The translations under genes and the position numbers were made by a program. The notes beneath the pieces are model-generated. The model saw nothing but the letters and a program-made list of their open reading frames with translations. It was not told the origin of the DNA and made no database searches. 7,557 nt of DNA from an uncultured Gemmatimonadota bacterium (lineage in GTDB: Bacteria; Gemmatimonadota; Gemmatimonadetes; Gemmatimonadales; GWC2-71-9), in NCBI GenBank assembly GCA_946479825.1, contig CAMLHU010000102.1, positions 1 through 7,557 on the forward strand. The letters are read 5' to 3'. Below, piece by piece: positions 1 to 5,968 of the stretch. Each line of letters opens with the position of its first letter. Positions within the stretch are counted from its first letter, which is position 1.

Positions 1-33
1 CATTCCCCGCCCGCCGTCACCCGTTCACGATCT

Positions 34-73
34 CCCGTTCACCCTTCACGATTCCCCCGTTCACCCTTCACGA
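34..73. repeat. Two imperfect 22-bp-period direct repeats
   Basis: An 18-bp unit, CCCGTTCACCCTTCACGA, occurs at 34-51 and again exactly at 56-73. A shorter relative (CCCGTTCACGA) sits at 20-30. The units share the GTTCAC core with the 7-bp array that follows, so the stretch from about 20 to 123 looks like one degenerating tandem-repeat region. It is non-coding and lies downstream of the PQQ-repeat gene. Confidence 0.8.
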
Positions 74-79
74 CTCTCG

Positions 80-121
80 CGTTCACCGTTCACCGTTGAC
101 CGTTCACCGTTCACCGTTCAC
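80..121. repeat. Six-copy 7-bp tandem repeat (CGTTCAC / GTGAACG)
   Basis: Six consecutive 7-bp units start at 80, 87, 94, 101, 108 and 115. Five are CGTTCAC and the third is CGTTGAC. On the minus strand, the strand of all nearby genes, the unit reads GTGAACG, and the array begins only four bases after the TGA stop of the PQQ-repeat gene. It therefore lies in the 3' untranslated region of that transcript. The period is not a multiple of three, which argues against a coding repeat. Function is unknown. Confidence 0.9.
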
Positions 122-125
122 CGCC

Positions 126-443
126 TCACGCCCCCGCGGCGGCGGCCCGGCGCTGTTGCTCGATGGCGGCGGCCGCGGCGGCGAGGTCGCTGGAATTGGC
201 GAAGGTGAGCACGCCGAGTCCGAGGCCCTTGAGCTTGTTGCGCCAGAGGATCGCGCCGGTGGCGGGGTCGAGCCGGCAGAGCTCGCCGCCGCTCGCGCCG
301 TACACCGCGCCGTTCACCACCGCGACGGTGGTGATCCCGGACGCCTTGATCCGGGTGCGCCAGAGCTCCTGGCCGGTGGCGGCGTCGAGCGCGACGGCGT
401 GTCCGCCGATGCCGATGATGAGGGTATTGCCGAGCGTGGCCAT
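126..443 (-). CDS. Small PQQ-like beta-propeller repeat protein
   Basis: The 105-residue protein holds two PQQ/quinoprotein-type propeller repeats. Each carries the LD-ATG-xLW signature: ALDAATGQELWRT at residues 18-30 and RLDPATGAILWRN at 58-70. The C-terminus (about 87-105) is an alanine-rich stretch with a short charged segment, probably a helix or disordered. There is no signal peptide, so I infer a cytoplasmic location. Full quinoprotein dehydrogenases have eight blades and several hundred residues, so this is a miniature form, and PQQ binding or enzyme activity should not be assumed. It starts at ATG 443, just before the first repeat strand; the Shine-Dalgarno sequence is weak. It lies 43 bases after the membrane-protein gene and is probably the last gene of a three-gene operon. 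Small stand-alone proteins of this type seem familiar to me from other bacteria, but their role is unknown to me. Confidence 0.85.
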   Translation of the reverse strand: MATLGNTLIIGIGGHAVALDAATGQELWRTRIKASGITTVAVVNGAVYGASGGELCRLDPATGAILWRNKLKGLGLGVLTFANSSDLAAAAAAIEQQRRAAAAGA

Positions 444-486
444 AGTGGGGATCCGGGTCAGGGGGTGGCAGGGCGGGCGGCGGAGA

Positions 487-765
487 TCACTGGCGCCGCC
501 GCCGGGCCGCCCGCAGCAGTCCCCACGCCAGCCCGCCGAAGAATCCGATCGGGCCAGTGATAAAGATGCCGAGCAACGGGCCCTGGTTGGCGTCCGGGGC
601 CAGGATCAGCGGTCCGAAGAAGCCAAGGGCGAAGCCGACGACGCCGAAGAAGACCGCAAACCCGCCCGGATGCTCGCGGATCCGCCAGCGATTCGGGATG
701 GGGCCATACCGCACCGACGCCCAGACGATCGCGATCGGAAGCCCCGCGGACAGGAGCAGGTCCAT
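487..765 (-). CDS. Small membrane protein, three hydrophobic segments
   Basis: The 92-residue protein has three hydrophobic stretches, at about residues 3-19, 36-55 and 63-84. The last two are rich in glycine and phenylalanine (FFGVVGFALGFFG, GIFITGPIGFFGG). The C-terminus is strongly basic (RAARRRRQ), which suggests it faces the cytoplasm. I chose the ATG at 765 because the open frame further upstream translates to a proline/arginine-rich shadow of the preceding gene. This ATG also overlaps that gene's TGA by one base (TGATG), typical of translational coupling. No strong Shine-Dalgarno is visible, in keeping with coupling. I do not recognise the family. The gene lies between the NTF2-like gene and the PQQ-repeat gene and is probably co-transcribed with both. 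Confidence 0.75.
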   Translation of the reverse strand: MDLLLSAGLPIAIVWASVRYGPIPNRWRIREHPGGFAVFFGVVGFALGFFGPLILAPDANQGPLLGIFITGPIGFFGGLAWGLLRAARRRRQ

Positions 766-1262
766 CACCGCTTCGCCGGCTGTGACATCGACTCCACCCG
801 GTCGACCCGCCAGCGGCCGTCCTGGCCGCGGATGAGCACCGCCGTCTCGATCCACTCCTTCGCGATCGGCGGTCCCCCCGTCGGCGTGATGACGCCGTGG
901 TCGCGGTAGCTGGTCCACGCGACGTCGCCGTGCACCGACGTCTTGAACTCGTCGAGCCGGTAGGTGACGACGGCCTTACCCTCCGAGCCCTTGACCAGCG
1001 CGATCAGCTGGTCGAGCCCGGCCCGAAGCGTGTCCTCGTTGAGCTGGAAGTCGGGCGTCACCGCCCGGCGGAGCTGGTCGTAGTCGTGACGGGTGATGGC
1101 GCCGAGGGCGCTGTCCTGGACGACGGCCTCGATGGTGCGCGCCGCAGCGGTCGAGTCGGCGGCGGTCGGGGCGGCGAGGATCCCGTGCGCGGCCGAGGCG
1201 GCGTAGCCGACGGCGAGCCCGATGGCGGCGGCGAGGAACGTCCGGAAGTTGCGAGCGGGCAC
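765..1262 (-). CDS. NTF2/SnoaL-like protein with signal sequence
   Basis: The 165-residue protein begins with a basic N-terminus and a hydrophobic segment (FLAAAIGLAVGYAASAAHG, about 9-27), which looks like a signal peptide or membrane anchor. The rest fits the NTF2-like / SnoaL-like (DUF4440-type) fold. A helical part with ITRHDYDQLRRAVTPDFQ (56-73) is followed by strands with the pattern GDVAWTSYRDHG (112-123). The protein ends with the typical last hairpin, WIETAVLIRGQDGRWRVDRVES (137-158). Members range from enzymes to plain binding proteins, so no substrate can be named. The start is GTG at 1262, supported by GGAG six bases upstream and by the signal sequence that directly follows. A plausible promoter lies about 50-80 bases upstream. 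The stop overlaps the next gene's ATG by one base. It appears to lead the operon of this gene, the membrane protein and the PQQ protein. Confidence 0.82.
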   Translation of the reverse strand: MPARNFRTFLAAAIGLAVGYAASAAHGILAAPTAADSTAAARTIEAVVQDSALGAITRHDYDQLRRAVTPDFQLNEDTLRAGLDQLIALVKGSEGKAVVTYRLDEFKTSVHGDVAWTSYRDHGVITPTGGPPIAKEWIETAVLIRGQDGRWRVDRVESMSQPAKR

Positions 1263-1312
1263 AGGGGTCTCCGGTCGGTCAGGCGCGGCAGAGGCCGCGC
1301 GGGGTTCGGCGC

Positions 1313-1341
1313 AGTCTACCGCGACGCGAAATGTTCAGCAA
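1313..1341 (-). promoter_or_regulatory. Candidate sigma70-type promoter for the NTF2-like operon
   Basis: On the minus strand a TTGCTG box (1336-1341) and a TAGACT box (1313-1318) are separated by exactly 17 bases. They sit in the only AT-enriched patch of this intergenic region. The implied transcription start is near 1306, giving a leader of roughly 44 bases before the GTG at 1262. The -35 box matches the consensus only in its TTG, so this is a moderate call. Confidence 0.4.
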
Positions 1342-1375
1342 TTGGAAGGGATCATCGGCGGCGTGGCGGCGGCGC

Positions 1376-2005
1376 TCACTCCGCCCGCTCGAGCGCCGCG
1401 ACGTCGCCGCCGCAGATCGCCCGCACGTTCCGGGTGATCTTTGCCGCGTCCCAGTCCCACCACCGGATGGCCTCGAGCCGCGCGATGTTCTCCGGGTCGA
1501 ACCGGTAGCGGATGACCGTGGCCGGGTTGCCGCCCACGATGGCGTAGGGCGGCACGTCCTTCGTCACCACGGACGCCGTCGCGACGATGGCGCCGTTCCC
1601 GATGGTCACCCCCGGCATCACGAGCGCGCCGTAGCCGAACCAGACGTCGTTCCCGACGACGGTGTCGCCCTTCGAGGGCCACGCCTCAGGCGTCGCCGCC
1701 TCCCATCCCTGGCCGAAGATCGGGAACGGATAGGTGGTGAGCCAGGAGGTCGGGTGGTTGCCGCCGTTCATGATGAACCGCACGTCGGTCGCGATGCTGC
1801 AGAACTTGCCGATGACGAGCCGGTCGCCGGTGAAGTCGAAGTGATAGAGCACGTTCGACTCGAATTGCGCCGGCCCCCGCGGATCGTCGTAGTAGGTGTA
1901 GTCGCCGACGATGATGTTGGGGCGGGAGATGAACGGCCGGAGGAACCCCGTGCGTTCGACGCCGGGGATCGGGAACCGCTGGTCGGGAGAGGGGCCGGCA
2001 GGCAT
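1376..2005 (-). CDS. Vat-type xenobiotic (streptogramin A) O-acetyltransferase
   Basis: The 209-residue protein is a left-handed beta-helix acetyltransferase of the xenobiotic (XAT) group, which includes the streptogramin A acetyltransferases (Vat) and CatB-type chloramphenicol acetyltransferases. These transfer acetyl from acetyl-CoA to a drug hydroxyl. Family landmarks run in order along its length: GDYTYYDDP (34-42), LYHFDFTGDRLVIGKFCSIA (53-72), MNGGNH (79-84), YPFPIFGQGW (92-101), KGDTVVGNDVWFGYGALVMPGV, then PPYAIVGGNPA and the WWDW motif near the C-terminus. His84 in MNGGNH matches the catalytic histidine of VatD. The resemblance to VatD from memory runs nearly full length, including the TYPF-FG-GW loop. 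Some homologues may act on other acceptors, so the drug specificity is inferred. The ATG at 2005 matches the usual family N-terminus, although its Shine-Dalgarno is weak. Only 7 bases separate it from the preceding small membrane-protein gene. Confidence 0.93.
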   Translation of the reverse strand: MPAGPSPDQRFPIPGVERTGFLRPFISRPNIIVGDYTYYDDPRGPAQFESNVLYHFDFTGDRLVIGKFCSIATDVRFIMNGGNHPTSWLTTYPFPIFGQGWEAATPEAWPSKGDTVVGNDVWFGYGALVMPGVTIGNGAIVATASVVTKDVPPYAIVGGNPATVIRYRFDPENIARLEAIRWWDWDAAKITRNVRAICGGDVAALERAE

Positions 2006-2012
2006 CGGCCGA

Positions 2013-2213
2013 CTATTGACGCTGCCGCGCTCGCCAGACCAGGAACCCGCCCACCACCGCCACCACGCACATCACCACCTCCCCCACCGCCAGCCCCCAG
2101 CGCCCCTCCGCGAGCGCGGCCCCGATGGCCACGACGGCCACCACGGCCAGCAGCCAGCGGAACGCCCCGGTCCACCCGATGGAACGCTTGAGCGGAGAAG
2201 TCGGATCAGGCAT
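2013..2213 (-). CDS. Small two-helix membrane protein upstream of vat-like gene
   Basis: The 66-residue protein has two predicted transmembrane helices: about residues 18-36 (FRWLLAVVAVVAIGAALA) and 41-60 (LAVGEVVMCVVAVVGGFLVW). The N-terminal segment is polar and the tail is basic (RARQRQ). I chose the ATG at 2213 rather than any upstream start because an excellent Shine-Dalgarno (AAGGAGG) lies six bases before it. The upstream extension also reads through a GC-rich hairpin region. The gene ends 7 bases before the acetyltransferase, so the two are probably co-transcribed. I do not recognise the family, and nothing shows whether it has a role linked to the acetyltransferase or is merely a neighbour. 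Confidence 0.75.
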   Translation of the reverse strand: MPDPTSPLKRSIGWTGAFRWLLAVVAVVAIGAALAEGRWGLAVGEVVMCVVAVVGGFLVWRARQRQ

Positions 2214-2219
2214 CGGTCG

Positions 2220-2226
2220 CCTCCTT
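2220..2226 (-). promoter_or_regulatory. Strong Shine-Dalgarno deciding the start at 2213
   Basis: The minus strand reads AAGGAGG here, six bases before the ATG at 2213. It is the best ribosome binding site in the window and fixes the start of the 66-residue membrane protein. It also hints that the membrane-protein/acetyltransferase pair is well translated. Confidence 0.75.
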
Positions 2227-2257
2227 GGTCGAGGACTGGTCGGCCACCGCGCCGCCG

Positions 2258-2282
2258 GCCGGAAGTTGCCGGCCATTCCGGC
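2258..2282 (-). terminator. GC-rich hairpin between GH89 stop and next gene
   Basis: GCCGGAA at 2258-2264 pairs perfectly with TTCCGGC at 2276-2282 across an 11-base loop that itself contains GCCGGC. It starts about 20 bases downstream of the GH89 stop codon and lies before the Shine-Dalgarno of the next gene. There is no T-tract, so it is not a canonical intrinsic terminator. It may be a processing or stabilising hairpin, or a weak or Rho-linked terminator. Confidence 0.35.
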
Positions 2283-2302
2283 ACCCGGCAAGTGCGCGAG
2301 CG

Positions 2303-4537
2303 CTACCGCAGGTCGCCCCGGTACTTGTCCCAGAGCCGGCGCGACGTCGCCACCGCGTCGCCCCGGGGCTCAGTGGGAAATGTCCCCTGCGCCCGCGACC
2401 ACGCCTGCTCCCAGCCGCACATCTCCGCCGCGAACGGCGCCCGGTCGAACGGGACGCCCGTGGCCAGCGACCGGTCGAGCCGGGCAAAGAACTCCCGCCA
2501 GCGCGGCAGGAAGTACGACGAGAACATCCCCGCCCATTCCTTGAAGGCGTAGAGGTTGAGGTCGTCGTTCTGCCCCTCGGTGCACTTGGTGCCCCACAGC
2601 GTGATGATGTTCCGCGCGTTCCACTCGTACAACCTTCGCTCGGCGTCGGTGCGGCCCCATCGCTTCGCATCGCCGATCCAACGCCCGAGCAGGAACTCCT
2701 GCCGCGTCGCGACCAGGGTGTCGAGGTCGCCGAGGAGTCGGGTCACCCGCGCAGCGGCGGTGTCGAGCGCCGCCCGGTCGCCGCGCGTGTACGCGTCCTG
2801 CACCTGCGACACGAACGGGATGGCCAGCTGGCCGAGTACCTGCCGGGTCAGGTTGACCACGTCGTACCGGTAGTTGTCGTTCCGCCCCAGTGCGGGCGCC
2901 GCCGCGAGCAGCGAATCGAGCGCCCCGGCCAGCAGGTGCACGTCGTACGGCGCCACCGGCTCCGAGCGATACGCCGTCCCCGCCTTGTAGAACTGCGGCC
3001 GCTCGGCCAGGAAGTTCCCGGTCTGGGCGCTCGAACGGAATGCGGTGGCCAGGAGCGCCTGCCACGCGCTCCACGCCGCCGCATCGTCGGCGCCGTAGCG
3101 GCGAGTCACATAGGCGTGCGTCCACTGCGCGATGTCGGGCACGCTGTCGCGCCACACCTGGTCCAGCACGAAGTCGGGGACGATCGGATTGGTGCCGAGC
3201 CCTTCCATCATCATGCCGAGCCCGGCGAGCCGCCCGTGCGCCGGGCTCCGGAGGGCGCTGTCGAGGTTCCGCGCGATCGACGGCAGGTCGCCGTTGACGC
3301 TGAGCTTGCCGCCGAAGTTGTAGAGCACGTTCCACACCCACGGCTTGCCGTAGAACGCCCGGCGCGCCTGCCACACCGGGTGCCGGTCCCCCCAGAGGTC
3401 GAGCACCACCATCCGGTCGTCCGGCACGGCGCCGAGGAGCGCCTCGGCCTGCGGGTCCTGCCAGAACTTCGCCTGGTAGTAGAGGAACCACCCCTGCAGC
3501 AGCCAGGTCGCCTGTGGATCCGCCGTTGCCATCGACGAGTAGATGGCGTGGCCCATCCCGGCCAGGAAGGTCGAGTCGTTGGACGGCGGGTCGATCTCGT
3601 TGAACGGATCGGCGGCGTAGAGGTGGTCGGTGCCGTAGAGCGCCGTCTGCCGCTCGATGAAGCGGCGGCCGATGCGCTGGAAGAGCGGGTCGAGGGGGTC
3701 GAGGAACCAGGTGCCGCTGAAGCCGGCGGACCAGTCGCCGGTCCGGTGGATGCGGGCGCCCGGGAAGACCTTCGTGATCGACTCCGGCACGTGCCCGGTG
3801 AATCCCTGCAGCACCGGCCGCATCCCGAGCGAGCGTTCGCGGGCCAGGATCCGGCGCTCGAGGGTGATGTGGCTGTCGATCCACGAGTCGGGCAGGGGGC
3901 CGCCGAGCCCGTCGATGTTCCCCATCCATCCCCAGGGCAGGTAGGCGGGGCCGACCAGGAAGTCGGCCACCTGCCGGCGGGAGAACCCGAGGTCGAGGAG
4001 CGTCGCGCGCCAGACCGCTTCCTGCCCGGTGACGGCGAGGGGGGTGTTGATCCCCTTGAGCGCCATCCAGTCGATCATCCGCTGCCAGTCGTTCCAGTCC
4101 CACCACGCCATCGAGTAGGAGAAGGTGCAGTAGTTGAAGAAGTAGCGGAACCGATACGGCGTGCGGATGCGGACGGGGGTGGGGACCGGCGGGAGCGTCG
4201 TGAGGCGGATCGGCTGGAACGGGAGGGAGACGTTCACCCCCGCCACGTGCTCCAGGTACCAGTTGAGGGCCGACGCGATCGCCACGCCGGAGGATCCACG
4301 GAGGGCGACTTGCCGGCCATCCTGCGCCACCTCGAAGACGTCGAGCCCCGCGCTGTCGGGGATGGCGGCCACGTGGAATCCGGCGGCGTGGCCCGGGACC
4401 ACCCGCGCCACGAGCTCGGCGGCGGCCCTGAGGTCGACGGCGGGTCGCTGTGCCGATGCGGCTGGGGCACGTAGCGCAGCGGCGATCAGTGCGAGAGTAG
4501 CGCCCCGGACGAGGGCGCGCTGGACCATATCGAACAC
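2303..4537 (-). CDS. Secreted alpha-N-acetylglucosaminidase (GH89, NAGLU family)
   Basis: This GH89 enzyme should remove terminal alpha-linked N-acetylglucosamine from glycans. It is about 744 residues, against 743 for human NAGLU, and is similar along its whole length. Numbering from the ATG at 4528: the signal peptide is about 1-26 (hydrophobic ATLALIAAALRAPAASA, likely cut before Q27). A NAGLU N-terminal domain runs from about 30 to 110. The catalytic barrel runs from about 120 to 455, with YCTFSYSMAWWDWNDW (133-148), MALKGIN, TGQEAVW, GHVPES and WLLQGW. The helical C-terminal domain follows, ending with PRGDAV near the tail. Glu311 in DPFNEIDPPS and Glu442 in MMMEGLG match the human catalytic pair E316 and E446. 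I set the start at GTG 4537 because GAGGT lies six bases upstream; ATG 4528, three codons in, has no well-placed site. Export implies periplasmic or extracellular glycan degradation. Confidence 0.95.
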   Translation of the reverse strand: MFDMVQRALVRGATLALIAAALRAPAASAQRPAVDLRAAAELVARVVPGHAAGFHVAAIPDSAGLDVFEVAQDGRQVALRGSSGVAIASALNWYLEHVAGVNVSLPFQPIRLTTLPPVPTPVRIRTPYRFRYFFNYCTFSYSMAWWDWNDWQRMIDWMALKGINTPLAVTGQEAVWRATLLDLGFSRRQVADFLVGPAYLPWGWMGNIDGLGGPLPDSWIDSHITLERRILARERSLGMRPVLQGFTGHVPESITKVFPGARIHRTGDWSAGFSGTWFLDPLDPLFQRIGRRFIERQTALYGTDHLYAADPFNEIDPPSNDSTFLAGMGHAIYSSMATADPQATWLLQGWFLYYQAKFWQDPQAEALLGAVPDDRMVVLDLWGDRHPVWQARRAFYGKPWVWNVLYNFGGKLSVNGDLPSIARNLDSALRSPAHGRLAGLGMMMEGLGTNPIVPDFVLDQVWRDSVPDIAQWTHAYVTRRYGADDAAAWSAWQALLATAFRSSAQTGNFLAERPQFYKAGTAYRSEPVAPYDVHLLAGALDSLLAAAPALGRNDNYRYDVVNLTRQVLGQLAIPFVSQVQDAYTRGDRAALDTAAARVTRLLGDLDTLVATRQEFLLGRWIGDAKRWGRTDAERRLYEWNARNIITLWGTKCTEGQNDDLNLYAFKEWAGMFSSYFLPRWREFFARLDRSLATGVPFDRAPFAAEMCGWEQAWSRAQGTFPTEPRGDAVATSRRLWDKYRGDLR

Positions 4538-4543
4538 GATGGG

Positions 4544-4548
4544 ACCTC
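4544..4548 (-). promoter_or_regulatory. Shine-Dalgarno GAGGT favouring GTG start of GH89
   Basis: GAGGT on the minus strand is spaced six bases from the GTG at 4537 but fifteen from the in-frame ATG at 4528. This favours the GTG start. The signal peptide is intact with either. Confidence 0.5.
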
Positions 4549-4578
4549 GAAGCACTGCGACGTCGGGTGACGAGACCG

Positions 4579-4590
4579 GCGGGTACCCGC
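4579..4590. promoter_or_regulatory. Perfect 12-bp palindrome upstream of GH89
   Basis: GCGGGTACCCGC is a perfect 12-bp palindrome lying 42 bases before the GH89 start. A weak -10-like TACTAT on the minus strand (4595-4600) sits just upstream, which would place a transcription start near or inside the palindrome, a common operator position. No good -35 box is visible. An operator role is therefore a guess. Confidence 0.3.
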
Positions 4591-4607
4591 ACAAATAGTA
4601 CGGGCGG

Positions 4608-4645
4608 CGTCCCTCGCGGGCCAGCTGCGCAGGCGTCGAGGGACG
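4608..4645. terminator. 9-bp inverted repeat between lipoprotein and GH89 genes
   Basis: CGTCCCTCG (4608-4616) and CGAGGGACG (4637-4645) are perfect inverted repeats around a 20-base loop, about 20 bases after the lipoprotein stop. A second inverted repeat, CGTAGCG (4644-4650) with CGCTACG (4664-4670), overlaps its edge and the stop codon, so two alternative hairpins could form. No T-run follows in the minus direction. It could be a Rho-independent-like stop, an attenuator or a chance GC-rich structure. Confidence 0.35.
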
Positions 4646-4665
4646 TAGCGGACCCGTCCTGCGCG

Positions 4666-5841
4666 CTACGACCCCGGACAGGCGCGCGCCAGGCCCACCG
4701 ACTCGATGGCGTCGGTGCCGGCGGTGAACACCGCGATGAGCCAGGTGCACCGGTCGAGCGGCGCCTGCATCTCGTACCAACCCGCTTCCCGACGGGTCTC
4801 GCGCGCCGCGGGATACCGGGCCAGGAACCCGCTCCGGGTGGCCGGGATGCCGCGGGGAATGCCGGAGACGACCAGCACCAGCGTATCGCGGTCGAAGTAG
4901 AGCTGGTGCATCGTCCCCGGCGGCGTGAAGATCAGCGCCGGGTGGATCTTGGAGGGTCCGACCGTGAACGTGATGTCGTTGTTGCGCGGCGGGCCGAGCC
5001 CGCCCAGCGCCTGCAGGGCCCTCGCGGCCTCCGCGGTGGTCGACCTGCCGAGGGTGACGTAACCCAGCACCGTGTCGCCGATCCCGTAGAGGGCGACGCG
5101 CGCGGGGTCGTTCGTGTCGGCCGGCGCCGGCGTCGTGGTGTCCCCGCACTGACGGTCGAGCAGCGCCTTGGCGCGCGCCGCAAGCCCGGGGTCGTTGAAC
5201 GACGGCACGCTGTCTCCCACGCACCAGGGTGAGGTCGCGGGCGCTTCGGGCAGCTTCCCCAGACGTTGTTCGACCGTCGCCCTGGCGATGTCGATCGGGA
5301 CCAGGGCCACCGATGCGTCGCCCAGCTCACTGCGGGAGAGGTGACCGCCTTCGTGGCGCTCCGTCCGCAGCTCGAGGTCGCCGGCATAGGCCGACACCGG
5401 GCCGGCCGGCACGCGGACGAGCGCCACCACTTCGTACGGCGGGGCGCCGTCGGATCCGAGCTCGGTGCTGCCGAGGAGCGCGTAGTCCCCGCTGCCGAGC
5501 CAGATGGCGAGCGACCCATCGGGGTCGGGATGCACCTCCGCCGACACCGCTCGGCGCCCCAGGCGGAGGAGCCAGAGGTGCCGCTCGGTGTTGGTGCCCA
5601 CCGAGGCGGGCACGAGGTCGGTGTTCCAGGGGAAGAACTCGCGGCCGTCGTGGAAGAAGCGCACCCGGCCGAACACCAGCGTCTCACCCGAGCGCGGCGC
5701 GATCGCATTGCCGGGGCGCTGATAGGTGACCGACACGCATGCTGACAGCGCGAGGAGTACGACGAACACGGCGATCGAGCGCCACCACGTTGCCGATGGC
5801 GCCCTGCGCCCCGTGGAGGAGGCCCGCACGATGTGACCCAC
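4666..5841 (-). CDS. Putative lipoprotein of unknown function
   Basis: The 391-residue protein starts with a basic N-terminus and a hydrophobic core (SIAVFVVLLALSAC, 22-35) ending in a clear lipobox, LSAC, with Cys35 as the predicted lipidated residue. It should therefore be membrane-anchored and face the periplasm or the outside. The region from about 52 to 195 is rich in beta-strand patterns (GETLVFGRVRFFHDGREF, LAIWLGSGDYALLG, PPYEVVALVRVPAG), suggesting a beta-sandwich. After a Pro/Thr-rich linker (about 234-246), a second part from about 247 to 388 carries LGRSTTAEAARALQALG and later MHQLYFDRDTLVLVVSG. That pattern is faintly like BamE/SmpA-type lipoprotein domains, but this is speculation. 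Cysteines 207/232 and 365/388 could form disulfides. The start is GTG 5841, four bases after GGGAGG. It lies 128 bases upstream of GH89 on the same strand; a functional link is unproven. I do not recognise the family. Confidence 0.85.
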   Translation of the reverse strand: MGHIVRASSTGRRAPSATWWRSIAVFVVLLALSACVSVTYQRPGNAIAPRSGETLVFGRVRFFHDGREFFPWNTDLVPASVGTNTERHLWLLRLGRRAVSAEVHPDPDGSLAIWLGSGDYALLGSTELGSDGAPPYEVVALVRVPAGPVSAYAGDLELRTERHEGGHLSRSELGDASVALVPIDIARATVEQRLGKLPEAPATSPWCVGDSVPSFNDPGLAARAKALLDRQCGDTTTPAPADTNDPARVALYGIGDTVLGYVTLGRSTTAEAARALQALGGLGPPRNNDITFTVGPSKIHPALIFTPPGTMHQLYFDRDTLVLVVSGIPRGIPATRSGFLARYPAARETRREAGWYEMQAPLDRCTWLIAVFTAGTDAIESVGLARACPGS

Positions 5842-5968
5842 ATTCCCTCCCGGTCCGGCTGGCGTATTGTGCGCACGCTAGCTGGCCGGGACGTGGATCA
5901 CTGTGAAGGGCGGATGAGACTTCGGTGATGCTCTGGGAGCGGCGGGGTCGATCGCCTGCAGGTCTCGA

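Noticed and set aside
20..121. CRISPR array or origin iterons
   Set aside because: The units are contiguous 7-mers without spacers, no cas genes are present, and there are no DnaA boxes or replication genes nearby.
1331..2191. A 286-codon plus-strand frame opposite the acetyltransferase
   Set aside because: It ends in long proline/arginine runs and has no domain. The minus strand encodes a clear Vat-type protein.
2225..4474. A 749-codon open frame on the plus strand opposite the GH89 gene
   Set aside because: It is the antisense shadow of a high-GC gene: the translation is rich in Arg, Pro, Val, Glu and His with no recognisable domain, while the opposite strand matches GH89 end to end.
4538..5224. 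Extension of the GH89 frame to 973 codons
   Set aside because: The added 230 residues are Arg/Pro/Gly-rich, overlap the lipoprotein gene in another frame and precede the real signal peptide. The ribosome site and signal peptide support a start at 4537 or 4528.
4932..5876. A 314-codon minus-strand frame overlapping the lipoprotein gene
   Set aside because: It is Ser/Arg/Pro-rich without domain signals. The competing frame has a lipobox, a Shine-Dalgarno and a normal amino-acid composition.
5842..5968. Promoter for the lipoprotein gene (CACAAT near 5866-5871 as -10; TTCACA as -35)
   Set aside because: The two boxes are about 31 bases apart, and no acceptable -35 box lies 17 bases from CACAAT. 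The CCTGCAGG and GTGCGCAC palindromes here are short and expected by chance in GC-rich DNA.
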